A DNA stretch of 64,000 bases from Sutterella sp. (GTDB taxonomy: Bacteria > Pseudomonadota > Gammaproteobacteria > Burkholderiales > Burkholderiaceae_F). The notes under the pieces were generated by a model. That model did not search any database. It worked only from the letters and a program-made list of their open reading frames with translations, and had not been told where the DNA came from. The first letter of the stretch is position 1, and every line of letters begins with the position of its first letter. Both the position numbers and the translations under genes were made by a program. This document shows, one piece after another, positions 36,141 through 45,103 of the stretch. The stretch is from positions 7,638 through 71,637 of the forward strand of contig DYBN01000027.1 in NCBI GenBank assembly GCA_019418605.1. Reading direction: 5' to 3'.

Positions 36141-37220
36141 TTAGATTTCGATTAAAGCGTAGCGGTCGCTGCCCATCTTGAGCTCGCGCATGTAGGCAAG
36201 CTGATGCAGGCCGTGGCGCGACTCGATGCGCTCGACGAGATCGTGGTTGCTCGCGCTGTTGTAGACCAGGTCGCAGCTTGCCTGATCGATGGCAAGCAGG
36301 TCGGTCGAGGCGAGAATGCCGATGTCGGGAATCGTGGGCTCGGCGGCCGTGGTTCCCGCGCAGTCGCAGTCAACCGACATGCGGCGCAGCACGTTGATGT
36401 AGACGATGTGCTTGCCGAAGAAGTCGATCACGGCCTTGGCCGACTCGCTCATCGTCTCCATCAGATGCTCCTTGCCCGGCCACTGATCCCAGGGCAGGTT
36501 GACGTCGGAGACGGCGTGCACCTGCTGCTTGCCGATGCGGCCGTCGGCGCAGCCGATGGCGATGTTCTTCATCGAGCCGCCGAAGCCCCCCATGGCGTGT
36601 CCCTTGAAGTGCGTGAGAACGATCATCGAATCGTAGGTGACGATCGAGCCGCCCATCGAGACTTCCTTGAAGTGCCTGCCGTTTCTCACGGGCAGGTTGA
36701 CCGTGCCGTGCGCGTCCATGATGTCGACCGGGCAGAAGGTCCAGCCGTTGACCTTGAGCGTCTCAAGGTGCTGCTCGGTGGTGTAGCGGTCGCCCTGATA
36801 GAGCGTGTTGGTCTCGACAATGGCGCTGTCGGGAATCGTGGCCTGGAAGGCCTTGACGAGCTCGCGCGGCAGGATGTTCGGGCCGTGCTTTTCACCGGTG
36901 TGAAGCTTGATGGCGGTGTGTCCGTAGATGCCCTCGTTGATGCGCGAGTAAAGCGCAAGAAGGCTCTCGGCGTCGATGCGCGGAGAAAAATAGACCTTGG
37001 CCTTGGCGCCGGGGGCGTCGGGGGAGACGCGCTTGCAGCCCACGACCGGGGCCTGCTTGTAGTTTTCAGTCATCGTTGAACCATCCTTGAGTTTGTTGTC
37101 GGAAAGGGCGGCCGCGGCGGGAAAAGCCGCACCCGCAAGGCCTGCGGCAAGCGCCGCTTCGAGCACGTCGCGGCGCTGCATGGTAAAGCCGTTGTGTTGG
37201 GTGAAGTCTTTCTCTGTCAT
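36141..37220 (-). CDS. DUF362 domain-containing Tat-exported protein
   Basis: A 359-residue DUF362 protein. A twin-arginine-type signal (QRRDVLEAALAAGLAGAAF) sits about 14 residues in. The body contains the family features (TAIKLHTGEKHGPNILP, the DSAIVETNTLYQGDRY stretch, FKGHAMGGFGGSMKNIAIGC) but no 4Fe-4S cluster motif. Its function is unknown; members are often near iron-sulfur redox proteins. The ATG behind AAAGGGAGGCGCCGGCC is chosen; the frame is open back to 37373. Confidence 0.75.
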   Translation of the reverse strand: MTEKDFTQHNGFTMQRRDVLEAALAAGLAGAAFPAAAALSDNKLKDGSTMTENYKQAPVVGCKRVSPDAPGAKAKVYFSPRIDAESLLALYSRINEGIYGHTAIKLHTGEKHGPNILPRELVKAFQATIPDSAIVETNTLYQGDRYTTEQHLETLKVNGWTFCPVDIMDAHGTVNLPVRNGRHFKEVSMGGSIVTYDSMIVLTHFKGHAMGGFGGSMKNIAIGCADGRIGKQQVHAVSDVNLPWDQWPGKEHLMETMSESAKAVIDFFGKHIVYINVLRRMSVDCDCAGTTAAEPTIPDIGILASTDLLAIDQASCDLVYNSASNHDLVERIESRHGLHQLAYMRELKMGSDRYALIEI

Positions 37221-37397
37221 GGCCGGCGCCTCCCTTTTGATCTGGTAAAGAGTTCCTTGCGTCCCGAGAGCCCTTTGCGGCCTGCCTTTTAAAGGATCAA
37301 AGAGACTCTGCGGGCATTGTCGCCGCCTATTATGTTTCGCACCCGCGCAGGCAAGTGTGCCTGATTGCGGCAAATGCGTGTCTGTTTGAGGAAAAGC

Positions 37398-37715
37398 TCA
37401 AGCTCTGCGCGTGCCTTGAGGGGCTTCACTTGCGCGCGGCGTTTTGTCCGCGGCTGGCACTTGTTCTTGGTAGCCGCATTGAAGTGCATCGACCAAGCGC
37501 TTGTACTCGCTTTTGACCTGGGCAACGGTGCAGCCCATGAGCACGGCGTCGTCGATGGCGTCCTGGAGCAGCGCGCGGATTTCGCGCCAATTCTCTTCGA
37601 GCACCTTGACCTTTTCGGTGCAGGCGACAACCGAGCCGTCGGGAGCAAACCACTGCGCGGGCGGATCGTCGGGCCGGCGCCCGGCTGTCTGAGGGCTGCT
37701 GGGCTTGTTTGACAT
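37398..37715 (-). CDS. small conserved hypothetical protein
   Basis: A 105-residue protein, not recognised. After a disordered N-terminus (SNKPSSPQTAGRRPDDPP) it forms a compact helical segment, ENWREIRALLQDAIDDAV, then MGCTVAQVKSEYKRLVDAL, with a charged tail. No signal peptide or membrane segment. It is separated from the next upstream gene by a strong terminator, so it has its own promoter. The in-frame start at 37820 would begin inside that terminator and is rejected. Confidence 0.55.
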   Translation of the reverse strand: MSNKPSSPQTAGRRPDDPPAQWFAPDGSVVACTEKVKVLEENWREIRALLQDAIDDAVLMGCTVAQVKSEYKRLVDALQCGYQEQVPAADKTPRASEAPQGTRRA

Positions 37716-37742
37716 AAAGAGAAGGGGCGGAGAAAAACGGGG

Positions 37743-37810
37743 AAAAAAATTCGGGCCCTGAAGGCGCTGCGGTGCCGCTTGCGGGGCACCGATTCGCCTC
37801 AAGGCCCGGC
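37743..37810 (-). terminator. extended intrinsic terminator (minus strand)
   Basis: An inner stem CGGTGCC/GGCACCG is extended by outer pairing of GGGCCcTGAAGGC with GCCTCAAGGCCC. On the minus strand it is followed by GAATTTTTTTCC, a T-tract. It ends the histone-like gene upstream. Confidence 0.75.
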
Positions 37811-37838
37811 GTTTGGGCAAAAGAGGGGGCCGGGGCGC

Positions 37839-38717
37839 TTAGAGCGCGGCGCTTGCCGCCTTTGACTTGCTCGAAGAGCGGCGGGAGGCGGGCTTGGCCT
37901 GTTTGGGCTCGCTCTTTTTGGCCGCGCCCGAGCTCACCTTGCGGGTGCGGGTGGAGGCGCTCGTTGCGCCGACGGCGTCGGGCACGACCGTTACCACGGG
38001 CTCGGAAGCAGATTTCTTGGCCGACTTGCCGCCCGTCCTGGCGCTGCCTTTGGACGTGGATTTGGCGGCGGACCTGGCCGTGCTCTTTTTGGCTGCTTTG
38101 TCGCCTGACTTGTCGCCTGCCTTGGCAGCGGCCGCGGCCGCCGCCATCTGGCGCTTTTGCACCAGGCTCTTTTCGGGCTTGGTGGGGCGCAGAATCTTCT
38201 TGTTTTCCGTGGCAAGCCGCTCGGCCTCTGCCTTGGCCGCGGCTTCGGCCGCCTCGTCGTCGGCCGTGCGCATCGAGATGCGCACCACGGGCGGGGCCAC
38301 CGCCGCCTCTTCCTCCTTCACGCCCCAGAGCTCGAGAATCTCGGCCTGCGCGGGCACCGTGCCGCGTTCGCGGCGCACGAGAACGCTCGAGCGGACGATT
38401 TTTTCGATGTCAGGCAGCGGAAGTCGGTTAAGATCATCAAAGTGAATGAGACTGTGCTCGGGATCAAAGCCCTTGAACTTGTCGGCCATCGGCTCGACGA
38501 CGGATTTCTCGGCGACGTAAAGCGTCAGAGACTTTTCGCGGCTTTCCAGAGCAAAGAGGGGGCCTCCGTTCAATTCATAGAAAACAAGGCCGAAGCGCTT
38601 GCTTTCGCGCACGCCGCGGGCGGCGCGGCGGATGAGACTGGCCACGCGGGCCATAGCAACGCGACGATCGTGCGGCAATCCCTGCAGGAAGACGCCCAAA
38701 ACCGTAGCACCTACCAT
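37839..38717 (-). CDS. protein with histone H1-like Ala/Lys/Ser tail
   Basis: A 292-residue protein of two halves. Residues 1 to about 150 form a globular domain not recognised (VGATVLGVFLQGLPHDRRV, SKRFGLVFYELNGGPLF, LTLYVAEKS). From about residue 190 the sequence is a low-complexity basic tail rich in Ala, Lys and Ser (SLVQKRQMAAAAAAAKAGDK, KKSTARSAAKSTSKGSART), like bacterial histone H1 homologues. Start at ATG behind TTTGGAGGAGTT; the frame is open to 38804. A nucleic-acid binding role is inferred from the tail only. Confidence 0.65.
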   Translation of the reverse strand: MVGATVLGVFLQGLPHDRRVAMARVASLIRRAARGVRESKRFGLVFYELNGGPLFALESREKSLTLYVAEKSVVEPMADKFKGFDPEHSLIHFDDLNRLPLPDIEKIVRSSVLVRRERGTVPAQAEILELWGVKEEEAAVAPPVVRISMRTADDEAAEAAAKAEAERLATENKKILRPTKPEKSLVQKRQMAAAAAAAKAGDKSGDKAAKKSTARSAAKSTSKGSARTGGKSAKKSASEPVVTVVPDAVGATSASTRTRKVSSGAAKKSEPKQAKPASRRSSSKSKAASAAL

Positions 38718-38932
38718 AACTCCTCCAAAAACCTTTCGTAATCCACGTTCGTCAAATTCCTGACGAAAACACTCAATTTTAACTGATTTGGCGCCCCATT
38801 CCAAACCGATATGACTACTAGGAATAGCCTAGGAGCCTTGATTTCATTGGAGTTTGTGCGTTTTTTCGCACGTGATGCGGGTGCATGAAAAAGGGTGGGC
38901 GGCGCATTTTTTCGACACCACCGCCCGCGTCT

Positions 38933-39487
38933 TTACCGATAGAAGCGGTAGGTGGCCGTAAAGGGAATCTTCATCGTGCTGCCAAGCTGCGAGGGCGAGC
39001 AGGCCGCAAGGGGCTGTCCGCCCTTGCCCTCGGTGCGGCTTACCCACCGCACGCCGGTCATCAGGCCGCTCTTTTTGCCCCGGGCCGTGGTCTGAAAGAG
39101 CACGTCGCGCAGGTTTTCCGCGCTCTTGGGGTGCTTGTCCCACTTGACGATCTTTGCGCTGGCAACCGAGCCGTCGGAGGCCCGAAAGATGAAGTCGGCC
39201 CCCTGGTGCGCAACGACGTGGCCCGCGGCGTCGCGCAGCTCCACGTCCGGGGCGATGAACTTCCACCAGCGCCCCTGTTTGTCGGCCGCGCACTGAAACT
39301 GCTGCGTGCCGGCCGCCGTCAAGGTCGACATGAGCACGCCCCCTTCGGGTGCCATCGGATCGGTCGGGCCGCTCGGGGTCAGAAGGCTGCCGCAGCCGGC
39401 TAAAAGGGCAAGAAGGGGCGCGGCGGCAAGCGTGCGCAGGGTGCGGCGGCATGTGCGGCGGGAAGGGCGGCGGCTGGTGTCGGTCAT
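38933..39487 (-). CDS. DUF3455-type lipoprotein
   Basis: A 184-residue lipoprotein with lipobox LLALLAGC after an arginine-rich N-terminus (SRRPSRRTCRRTLRT). The body (GTQQFQCAADKQGRWWKFIAPDV) matches the DUF3455 family by eye. No enzyme motif is seen. The start is uncertain: ATG here, or TTG 18 bases upstream. It lies upstream of the histone-like gene on the same strand with a 215-base gap. Confidence 0.6.
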   Translation of the reverse strand: MTDTSRRPSRRTCRRTLRTLAAAPLLALLAGCGSLLTPSGPTDPMAPEGGVLMSTLTAAGTQQFQCAADKQGRWWKFIAPDVELRDAAGHVVAHQGADFIFRASDGSVASAKIVKWDKHPKSAENLRDVLFQTTARGKKSGLMTGVRWVSRTEGKGGQPLAACSPSQLGSTMKIPFTATYRFYR

Positions 39488-39973
39488 GGCAAGAAGAAGG
39501 CTCAATCAGAAACAACGTTGAAGTGCTGCGCAGCGGGCCGGCGCAAGAAAAAGGCGCTTTAAAAGGCGGGCCTTGGCCGAATCGCCTGCGAGAGTGATTG
39601 TAGGTCGCGCGGGGCGCCATGGACGGACGCTGCGGACGGAGCGGCCGCGCTGAAGGGTTGCGGAGGCCTCCCCGCAAAACCGAGATGCGCAACTCACCCG
39701 AGGCGAGCCCCTCTTTTCTCACATAGCGAAATCCATGATGGATAGCGAAGGAAAACCCGCAACGCAGCAGTGCAATCTTTGCTAGAGTTCACTCGAGGTG
39801 AAGGCAGGCGAAATGTAGAAAATACACAAGCCGCGCGGCACGAAAACACGCGGCCTGCTTTCCCCTGTGAGCGACGTCTGGCATGCGATCGGACGGTCGC
39901 TGTGCGAGGCGTCGCGGCCGGACTCCTTTCTTCTACCGCCGCGACAGGCCCCTGGTACAAAAGGAGATATATC
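39488..39973. other. control region between lipoprotein and POR operon
   Basis: This 486-base divergent region holds a minus-strand CTACAAT (39597-39602), an ATCCAT-G-ATGGAT palindrome (39731-39743) flanked by two TAGCGAA heptamers, and TTCAC-TCGAG-GTGAA (39788-39802). An in-frame extension of the gamma-subunit gene back to 39770 has no homology. Confidence 0.5.
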
Positions 39974-40558
39974 GTGTATCAAATCAGACTTCACGGCCGC
40001 GGCGGCCAGGGTGTCGTGACGGCTGCTGAAATGCTCAGCGTGGCCGCCTTCACCGAAGGCCACTGGGCGCAGGCCTTCCCGAGCTTCGGCTCGGAGCGCA
40101 CCGGCGCTCCCGTGGTGGCCTTCTGCCGCATCGACTCCAAGGAAATCCGCCTGCGCGAACCGATTCAGGAGCCCGACGTGGTGCTCGTGCAGGACAAGAC
40201 GCTGCTTGAGTCGGTCGACGTCTTCGGCGGCCTGCGCAGCACGGGCTACGTGATCATCAACAGTTCCGTCTCGCCCGAAGAGATGGGGCTTGGAAAGCTC
40301 ATCGAGCGGCTGCCCCGCGGGCACGTCATGACGGTGCCCGCCACGCGCTACGCGCTGGAAAAAATCGGCCGTCCGCTGCCGGGCGCGGCGATGCTCGCAG
40401 GCTTTGCCGCCATCACGGGCGGCCTCAAGCTCGAGAGCGTCAAGCAGGCCTACATGGCGCGCTATGTCGGGAAAGTGGGCGAGGCCAACGCGGCCGTCGC
40501 CGAGCTTGCCTTCCAATACATTCAGCAGCAGCTGGCGCAGTTAAAGGAGAATTGCTGA
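39974..40558 (+). CDS. 2-oxoacid:acceptor oxidoreductase, gamma subunit
   Basis: A 194-residue PorG/KorC-type subunit (LHGRGGQGVVTAAEML; FPSFGSERTGAPVVAFCRI). It belongs to a CoA-dependent 2-oxoacid oxidoreductase that converts pyruvate or a related 2-oxoacid to acyl-CoA, passing electrons to ferredoxin. Start is GTG behind AAAGGAGATATATC, a very strong ribosome binding site; the stop overlaps the alpha-subunit start (TGATG). Confidence 0.88.
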   Translation: MYQIRLHGRGGQGVVTAAEMLSVAAFTEGHWAQAFPSFGSERTGAPVVAFCRIDSKEIRLREPIQEPDVVLVQDKTLLESVDVFGGLRSTGYVIINSSVSPEEMGLGKLIERLPRGHVMTVPATRYALEKIGRPLPGAAMLAGFAAITGGLKLESVKQAYMARYVGKVGEANAAVAELAFQYIQQQLAQLKENC

Positions 40559-41799
40559 TGCTCAAGCAAATTGAAGGCAGCCAGGGCGTGGCCGAAGCCG
40601 TCGCCCTGTGCCGTCCCGAAGTGATCTGTGCGTACCCCATTTCGCCGCAGACGCACATCGTCGAAAAACTCGGCGTGATGACCCGCAAGGGACTCATCGA
40701 GGGGTGCGAGTACATCAACGTCGAAAGCGAATTCGCCGCCATGAGCGTTGCCATCGGCGCAAGCGTGGGCGGCGCCCGCGCCTACACGGCCACGGCCTCC
40801 CAGGGGCTGCTCTACATGGTGGAGGCGGTCTACAACGCCTCGGGCCTCGGACTTCCCATCGTCATGACGGTGGCAAACCGCGCCATCGGCGCGCCGATCA
40901 ACATCTGGAACGATCATTCGGACTCGCTGAGCCAGCGCGACAGCGGCTGGATTCAGATCTTTGCCGAGACCAACCAGGAAGCGGCCGACATGCACATTCA
41001 GGCCTTCAAGATCGCCGAGGAGCTCTCGCTGCCCGTGATGGTCTGCATGGACGGCTTTGTGCTCACGCACGCCTTTGAGCGCATCGACGTGCCCACTCAG
41101 GAGCAGGTCGACAAGTTTCTGCCGCCCTATGTGCCGCGCCAGGAGCTCGATCCCGACAATCCCGTCTCAATCGGCGCCATGGTGGGGCCCGAGGCCTTTA
41201 CCGAGGTGCGCTGCCTTGCGCACATCAAGCACAAGATGGCCCTTGACCTCATTCCGCAGGTCGAGCAGGAATTCAAGGAAATCTTCGGCCGCCAGTCCGG
41301 GGGCCTTGTGCACACGTACCGGTGCGAGGACGCCGACATCCGCGTCGTTGCCATGGGCTCGACGCTGGGCACGGCCAAGGACACGGTCGACGAGCTGCGC
41401 GAGCAGGGCCTCAACGTGGGCGTGGTGGGCATCAAGTGCTACCGGCCCTTCCCGTACGAGGCCCTTGTCGAGGCCCTTGACGGCGCCTCCAAGGTGGTGG
41501 TGCTCGACCGGGCCCTGAGCGTGGGCTGCGGCGGCGTGCTCAGCGAAGACGTCATGCTTGCGCTTCGCGGCCTTCCCACGAAGATTTACACCGTGATCGC
41601 CGGCCTTGGCGGGCGCGCCATCACGCGCGACTCGCTCAAGAAGGTGTTTCGCGGCGCGGCCGACGGCACGCTTGAAGAATTCTCGTTTATGGACCTCGAC
41701 CACGACCTGGTCACCCGGCAGCTTGAGCGCGAGCGCTTGACGAGAAAGTCCGGCCCGCTGCCCGAGGCCGTGGTGCGCGACGCTGCGATGCGCCAGTAA
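40558..41799 (+). CDS. 2-oxoacid:acceptor oxidoreductase, alpha subunit
   Basis: A 413-residue PorA-type subunit (EVICAYPISPQTHIVEKLG; EGCEYINVESEFAAMSVAIG). It contributes the TPP pyrimidine-side domains. AAAGGAGAATTGCTG precedes the ATG, which overlaps the gamma stop. The YPITP-like motif is YPISPQT. Confidence 0.9.
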   Translation: MLKQIEGSQGVAEAVALCRPEVICAYPISPQTHIVEKLGVMTRKGLIEGCEYINVESEFAAMSVAIGASVGGARAYTATASQGLLYMVEAVYNASGLGLPIVMTVANRAIGAPINIWNDHSDSLSQRDSGWIQIFAETNQEAADMHIQAFKIAEELSLPVMVCMDGFVLTHAFERIDVPTQEQVDKFLPPYVPRQELDPDNPVSIGAMVGPEAFTEVRCLAHIKHKMALDLIPQVEQEFKEIFGRQSGGLVHTYRCEDADIRVVAMGSTLGTAKDTVDELREQGLNVGVVGIKCYRPFPYEALVEALDGASKVVVLDRALSVGCGGVLSEDVMLALRGLPTKIYTVIAGLGGRAITRDSLKKVFRGAADGTLEEFSFMDLDHDLVTRQLERERLTRKSGPLPEAVVRDAAMRQ

Positions 41800-41817
41800 C
41801 GAAGGGGCTGAAAAAAG

Positions 41818-42882
41818 ATGCAAGAGACCAAGATTCGTTTTTATCAGACGGGCACGTTTACCGTCGGCAATCGTCTTCTCGACCCCGATGAGCGCACCGT
41901 GCAGTCTTCGATGGAGCGCTTTAACGCGCTCAATTCCGGCCACCGCGCCTGCCAGGGGTGCGGCGAGGCGCTCGGCGCCCGCTACGTCGTCGACGCAGCG
42001 CTTGAGGCGACCGGACGGCGCTTGATCGCCACGAACGCCACCGGGTGCCTTGAAGTTTTCTCGACCCCGTACCCTGAGTCGGCCTGGCAGATGCCGTGGT
42101 TTCACTCGCTTTTTGGCAACACCGCGGCGGTTGCGACGGGGATGGCGGCGGCCGCTCGCGTGCGCGCCCGCAAAAACGGCACGGAGCCCGACCGGGTGCT
42201 TGCCATGGGCGGCGACGGCGGCACGACCGACATTGGCTTTGGGTGCCTCTCGGGGATGTTTGAGCGCAACGACGACGTGCTCTACATCTGCTTTGACAAC
42301 GAGGCCTACATGAATACCGGCGTGCAGCGCTCGTCGGCGACGCCGCCAGCGGCGCGCACGGCCACCACGATGCCGCTGCCCGGGCACCCCGGCAACACCT
42401 TCGGCCAGGGCAAGAACGTGCCCGCCATTGCCATGGCCCACGGGATTCCCTACGTGGCCACGGCCACCGTGGCCGATCTGCACGACCTTGAGCACAAGGT
42501 GAAGTACGCCATGACCTTTCACGGCGCGCGCTACATCCACGTGCTCGTTCCCTGCCCGCTCGGCTGGGGGTCGGCCTCGTCCAAGACGATTGAGCTTGCG
42601 CGCCTGGCGCAGCAAACGGGGCTTTTCCCCGTCTTTGAAGCCGAGTACGGCGAAGTGACCAAGGTCTCGCAAATCCGCCGCCAGCTTCCCGTTGAAGCCT
42701 ATCTGAAGCTGCAAAAGCGCTTTGCGCACCTCTTCGGCAAGAAGGGCGATCCGGAAATCATCGCCCGCCTGCAGCATCTGGCCGATCGAAACATCGTCAA
42801 GTACGGCCTTCTGCGTGAAGAATCCGAGCCCCGCGGCGTTCCGGTTCCGGAGCAGGGCGAAGAACGCCACCACGTGATTTAA
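41818..42882 (+). CDS. 2-oxoacid:acceptor oxidoreductase, beta subunit
   Basis: A 354-residue PorB-type subunit with CxGCGEALGAR (HRACQGCGEALGAR) and the TPP-binding GGDGGTTDIGFG motif. Cys residues of the N-terminal CxxC and the later CFDNEAYMNTGVQRS stretch match POR beta chains. It binds TPP and an iron-sulfur cluster. Operon order gamma-alpha-beta-FAD subunit. Confidence 0.9.
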   Translation: MQETKIRFYQTGTFTVGNRLLDPDERTVQSSMERFNALNSGHRACQGCGEALGARYVVDAALEATGRRLIATNATGCLEVFSTPYPESAWQMPWFHSLFGNTAAVATGMAAAARVRARKNGTEPDRVLAMGGDGGTTDIGFGCLSGMFERNDDVLYICFDNEAYMNTGVQRSSATPPAARTATTMPLPGHPGNTFGQGKNVPAIAMAHGIPYVATATVADLHDLEHKVKYAMTFHGARYIHVLVPCPLGWGSASSKTIELARLAQQTGLFPVFEAEYGEVTKVSQIRRQLPVEAYLKLQKRFAHLFGKKGDPEIIARLQHLADRNIVKYGLLREESEPRGVPVPEQGEERHHVI

Positions 42883-42904
42883 GGCGCAGGGGAGAAAGTT
42901 GAAA

Positions 42905-44536
42905 ATGACGCAGAAAAACATTCCTTTTGCCATTACCCTTGACGTGGGCTCGTCGCTGGCGAACCGCACCGGTTCCTGGCGCACGCTGCGCCCCGTCTAT
43001 GTCAATCGTCTGCCGCCTTGCAACGCCAAGTGCCCGGCGGGCGAGCAGTGCCAGGCCTGGCTCTTTTTCGCCGAGTCGGGCGACTACGAAGGCGCCTGGA
43101 AGCGCATCGTCGAGGACAATCCGTTCCCGGCCATCATGGGGCGCGTGTGCTACCACACCTGCGAGACGGCCTGCAACCGCGGACAGCTCGACGCGTGCGT
43201 GGGCATCAATTCGGTTGAGCGCTTTTTGGGCGACAACGCCCTTGCCAAGGGCTGGAAGTTCCCGGCTCCCGCAAAGGAAACGGGGAAAAAGGTGCTCGTG
43301 GTGGGCGCAGGCCCCGCGGGTCTGAGCGCGGCCTATCACCTGCGCCGCATGGGGCACACCGTGCACGTGGTCGACGGCGCCGAGGAAGCAGGCGGCATGA
43401 TGCGCTACGGCATCCCGAAGTACCGTCTGCCGCGCGACGTGCTCGACGCCGAAATCAAGCGCGTGGCCGACATGGGCGTGACGATTGAGTGCGGGCACAC
43501 GGTAAGCGACCTTGCTCAGGAGATGAAGGACGGGGGCTACGACGCCGTGTTCCTGGGCGTTGGCGCCAACCTTGCACGGCGCACCTACATTCCGGCTGGC
43601 GACGCAAGCCGCGTGATGGACGCCGTGAAGGTGCTGCGCGAAGTCGCCGAAGACGAAAAGCCGATGCTCGGGCGCCGCGTGGTGGTCTACGGCGGCGGCA
43701 ACACCGCCATGGACGTGGCGCGCACGATGCGCCGCATGGGCGCCGAGCCGCTTGTGGTTTACCGCCGCACCCGCGAGAGGGCGCCCGCGCACCCGGCCGA
43801 GATTTCGGAGGCCATCGAAGAGGGCGTGACGATGAAGTGGCTCTCGACGATCAAGGAGGCCGGCAAGGGCGAAATCAAGATCGAAAAGATGGTGCTCGAT
43901 GAAAACGGCAAGCCGCAGAGCACCGGAGAGTTCGAGACGATCGCAGCCGACAGCCTCGTGCTCGCCCTGGGCCAGCAAACCGACCTGTCGCTGCTCACCA
44001 ACATGCCGCAGCTCAAGATCGAAAACGACGAAGTGATCGTCGACGAAGCGATGATGACCTCGGTGCCGGGCATTTTCGCCGGCGGCGACATGGTCAAGGG
44101 CGACAAGAACGTCACGGCCGCCATCGGCCACGGCAAGAAGGCCGCGCGCGCCATCAACGCCTATCTCAAGGGCGAGGTCTACAAGGAGCCCGCAAAGGCC
44201 CCGCTTGCGACCTTTGACCGCCTGCACACCTGGTACTACGCCGATGCGCCCAAGACCGTGCGCCCGATGCTCGACATCGTGCGCCGTCAGACGACGTTCG
44301 ACGAAGTGCAGCACGGCTTGACCGAAGAGAACGCTCTTTTTGAGGCGCGCCGCTGCATGAGCTGCGGCAACTGCTTTGAGTGCGACAACTGCTACGGCGT
44401 GTGTCCCGACAACGCCGTCGTCAAGCTCGGCCCCGGCATGAAGTTCAAGTTCAACTACGACTACTGCAAGGGCTGCGGGATCTGCGCCAACGAGTGCCCG
44501 TGCGGCGCCATCGACATGGTAAGCGAAGAGATCTAA
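42905..44536 (+). CDS. GltD-like FAD/NAD(P) oxidoreductase fused to a 2[4Fe-4S] ferredoxin
   Basis: A 543-residue fusion. The N-terminal part carries cysteine clusters (CNAKCPAGEQC, CYHTCETACNRGQLDAC) as in glutamate synthase small subunit; the middle has two dinucleotide motifs (VVGAGPAGLSAAYHL and VYGGGNTAMDVAR); the end is an 8Fe ferredoxin (CMSCGNCFECDNCYGVCP, CKGCGICANECPCGAID). It would take electrons from the oxidoreductase to NAD(P)+. GGGGAG precedes the ATG; a TTG six bases earlier is an alternative start. Confidence 0.85.
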   Translation: MTQKNIPFAITLDVGSSLANRTGSWRTLRPVYVNRLPPCNAKCPAGEQCQAWLFFAESGDYEGAWKRIVEDNPFPAIMGRVCYHTCETACNRGQLDACVGINSVERFLGDNALAKGWKFPAPAKETGKKVLVVGAGPAGLSAAYHLRRMGHTVHVVDGAEEAGGMMRYGIPKYRLPRDVLDAEIKRVADMGVTIECGHTVSDLAQEMKDGGYDAVFLGVGANLARRTYIPAGDASRVMDAVKVLREVAEDEKPMLGRRVVVYGGGNTAMDVARTMRRMGAEPLVVYRRTRERAPAHPAEISEAIEEGVTMKWLSTIKEAGKGEIKIEKMVLDENGKPQSTGEFETIAADSLVLALGQQTDLSLLTNMPQLKIENDEVIVDEAMMTSVPGIFAGGDMVKGDKNVTAAIGHGKKAARAINAYLKGEVYKEPAKAPLATFDRLHTWYYADAPKTVRPMLDIVRRQTTFDEVQHGLTEENALFEARRCMSCGNCFECDNCYGVCPDNAVVKLGPGMKFKFNYDYCKGCGICANECPCGAIDMVSEEI

Positions 44537-44560
44537 AGTCCCCCGCTTGGCCTTGCTCCG

Positions 44561-44579
44561 GGCCCGCCCCGGGCGGGCC
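44561..44579 (+). terminator. GC-rich hairpin after the POR operon
   Basis: GGCCCGCC and GGCGGGCC pair around CCG, 25 bases after the stop. No T-run follows, so this is a weak terminator or a transcript-stabilising end. Confidence 0.4.
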
Positions 44580-44706
44580 GCAGAGCGCGAAAACGCTCCT
44601 TAAAACGCTCCCATTTCGGGTCCTTGGGCCGTTTGCCTGCAGCAAAGGTTCAAAGGCTCGAAGGCGGGGGCGTTTGCCTTTTTAAGGCAATTTTGGGCGC
44701 GCCGTC

Positions 44707-44859
44707 ATGCGTTATGCGCACTACACGACATCCGACGGCAACGCAGTCGAAAAGCCCTACACTCATATCACGAGCAAGGGCGTCAAATGGCTCTACGAGC
44801 GGATGGTGAAAGAAAAACTGATCGAACAGCAACACGGCCTCTTTGACGAGACGGCCTAA
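44707..44859 (+). CDS. fragment resembling the C-terminus of a phage antirepressor
   Basis: A 50-residue reading frame, MRYAHYTTSDGNAVEKPYTH, then ITSKGVKWLYERMVKEKLIE. The PYTHIT-KGVKWL pattern resembles the KilA-C end of phage antirepressors, without the N-terminal domains. It stands alone after the POR operon, so it is most likely a gene remnant. Recognition is by eye and tentative. Confidence 0.4.
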   Translation: MRYAHYTTSDGNAVEKPYTHITSKGVKWLYERMVKEKLIEQQHGLFDETA

Positions 44860-45103
44860 TCGAAGCTCCCCCACACACACGCGGGGACTTCATCCCCAAG
44901 AGACGCACCAGGGGAGTGTAAATTTGGGTTAGCATGCAATCCCAGCTTGCTCACTTGCTGTAGAGTTGCGACGTAAATCTTTGGTTTACTTTTTGTTAGC
45001 TAAACTCTGGCTCTAGTTGTTTGTTTTTAAACGTTTTTGTATTGCTTTCGCCAGGAGGGCTTAACGCTTCTTGTAAAGGAGAGCTTGATGTTCCGCGAAG
45101 GAT

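Noticed and set aside
41167..42984. 605-residue minus-strand frame
   Set aside because: Antisense to the POR alpha/beta genes, which are clearly real.
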